Positions 63,513-64,000 of a stretch of DNA of 64,000 bases are shown piece after piece. Source of the DNA: Lactifluus volemus. Lineage: Eukaryota > Basidiomycota > Agaricomycetes > Russulales > Russulaceae. A program made the translations under genes and the position numbers. The stretch is from contig WTXI01000009.1 in the NCBI GenBank assembly GCA_022376515.1, forward strand, positions 310,001-374,000. The letters run 5' to 3'. Each line of letters opens with the position of its first letter. Position 1 is the first letter of the stretch. A model generated the notes under the pieces. It did not search any database, had not been told where the DNA came from, and saw only the letters and a program-made list of their open reading frames with translations.

Positions 63513-64000
63513 AAGTCATTCCCATGCTAAATTCATGTGATGGAAAAAACCACAGTCGTGCCTAATACATGTTGGATCTGGGTACTGTTATTGTCATGGG
63601 AACCGACGACGTGCCTTTTTAGTTAGGCCTTAGGCCTGAGGGTTTGGCACTGGTTTGGCCCCATCCCATGTTGCGTGTGCTGAGTTGGTGCAAATCCGAA
63701 GATCTTTCAGCCCGATATCCGGCGCGCGTCCACGAAGGGGCACGGGTACAGTAGCACCGCCGCAATGTTTCGTTCCAATTGTGGAACAGTGCCTCCAGCG
63801 AATCATTATCACCTTCCGAGAAGCCGTGGGCGTTTGTCGGAAGCATTTGCAGGAAGTACAGTAAAACCTTTGAATTACATGAAATGTTGAACGACAGTGC
63901 TGCTAATACTGTACTACTGCATGACCTTGACATGCATTATCCGGTTTCTTCCGATTCCCTTTCAATAAGCTGAATGTTCCCAGCGGAGCGCAAAAAAAAA
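63513..64000. other. Window-edge intergenic with transposon-end-like sequence
   Basis: Near 63857-63872 TACAGTAAAACCTTTG resembles the outer end of pogo/Tc1-type elements, but no partner end or transposase lies in the window. A minus-strand frame (63933-63619) is unrecognised. Confidence 0.25.

Overview
The window looks like nuclear DNA of a filamentous basidiomycete, most likely an Agaricomycete. Most genes are broken by several short introns of about 45-70 nt (GT-AG, with two GC-AG cases). Exons can be tiny, both strands are used densely, and the gene families are fungal: CYP53 P450, ABCC transporters, old-yellow-enzyme-type flavin reductase, p24 proteins and a CYP-adjacent glutathionyl-hydroquinone reductase. 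The species cannot be named from this sequence alone. No tRNA, rRNA or CRISPR array was seen.

Layout. 0.3-0.6 kb: a foldback element with 47-bp perfect inverted arms. 0.9-1.8 kb: a GNAT acetyltransferase. 2-3 kb: an unresolved membrane-protein ORF. 4.3-10.5 kb: an aldo/keto reductase, an FMN-dependent NADH:flavin oxidoreductase, and an SH3-PX-BAR sorting nexin. 11.15-18.0 kb: an ABCC/MRP-type ABC transporter on the minus strand (copy A). 19.2-25.0 kb: a G-patch protein, complex I subunit NDUFS5, a Get5-like ubiquitin-domain protein, and a glutathionyl-hydroquinone reductase. 26.5-30.7 kb: a CYP53 benzoate 4-hydroxylase and two convergent single-TM proteins. 31.0-32.5 kb: DNA primase small subunit. 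35.3-38.5 kb: a divergent pair, a zinc polyol dehydrogenase and an SDR. 42.0-44.2 kb: NAD-malic enzyme. 44.9-51.8 kb: a second ABCC transporter (copy B) on the plus strand. 52.0-60.5 kb: p24 protein Erv25, tRNA-dihydrouridine synthase, a family-16 methyltransferase, a CFAP20-domain protein, an alpha/beta hydrolase, and protein phosphatase 1. 61-63.5 kb: two uncharacterised ORFs, one with an acidic tail and coiled coil.

Main structural feature. About 7.2 kb (roughly 11.0-18.23 kb and 44.71-51.98 kb) is present twice in inverted orientation with about 26.5 kb between, covering the whole ABC transporter gene plus flanks. By eye the arms are roughly 95% identical. The exons I checked in both copies keep their reading frame, ATP-binding motifs and splice sites.

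Caution on sequence quality. Several conserved genes, including the normally essential PP1 catalytic subunit, carry single-base deletions in or next to short homopolymers that break the frame although the protein similarity continues. I read these as likely base-calling errors in the assembly, not mass pseudogenisation.

Most genes are housekeeping or primary metabolism. A loose theme is aromatic/xenobiotic handling (CYP53, glutathionyl-hydroquinone reductase, flavin reductase, AKR, two ABCC pumps), but they are interspersed with unrelated genes and I do not claim a gene cluster.
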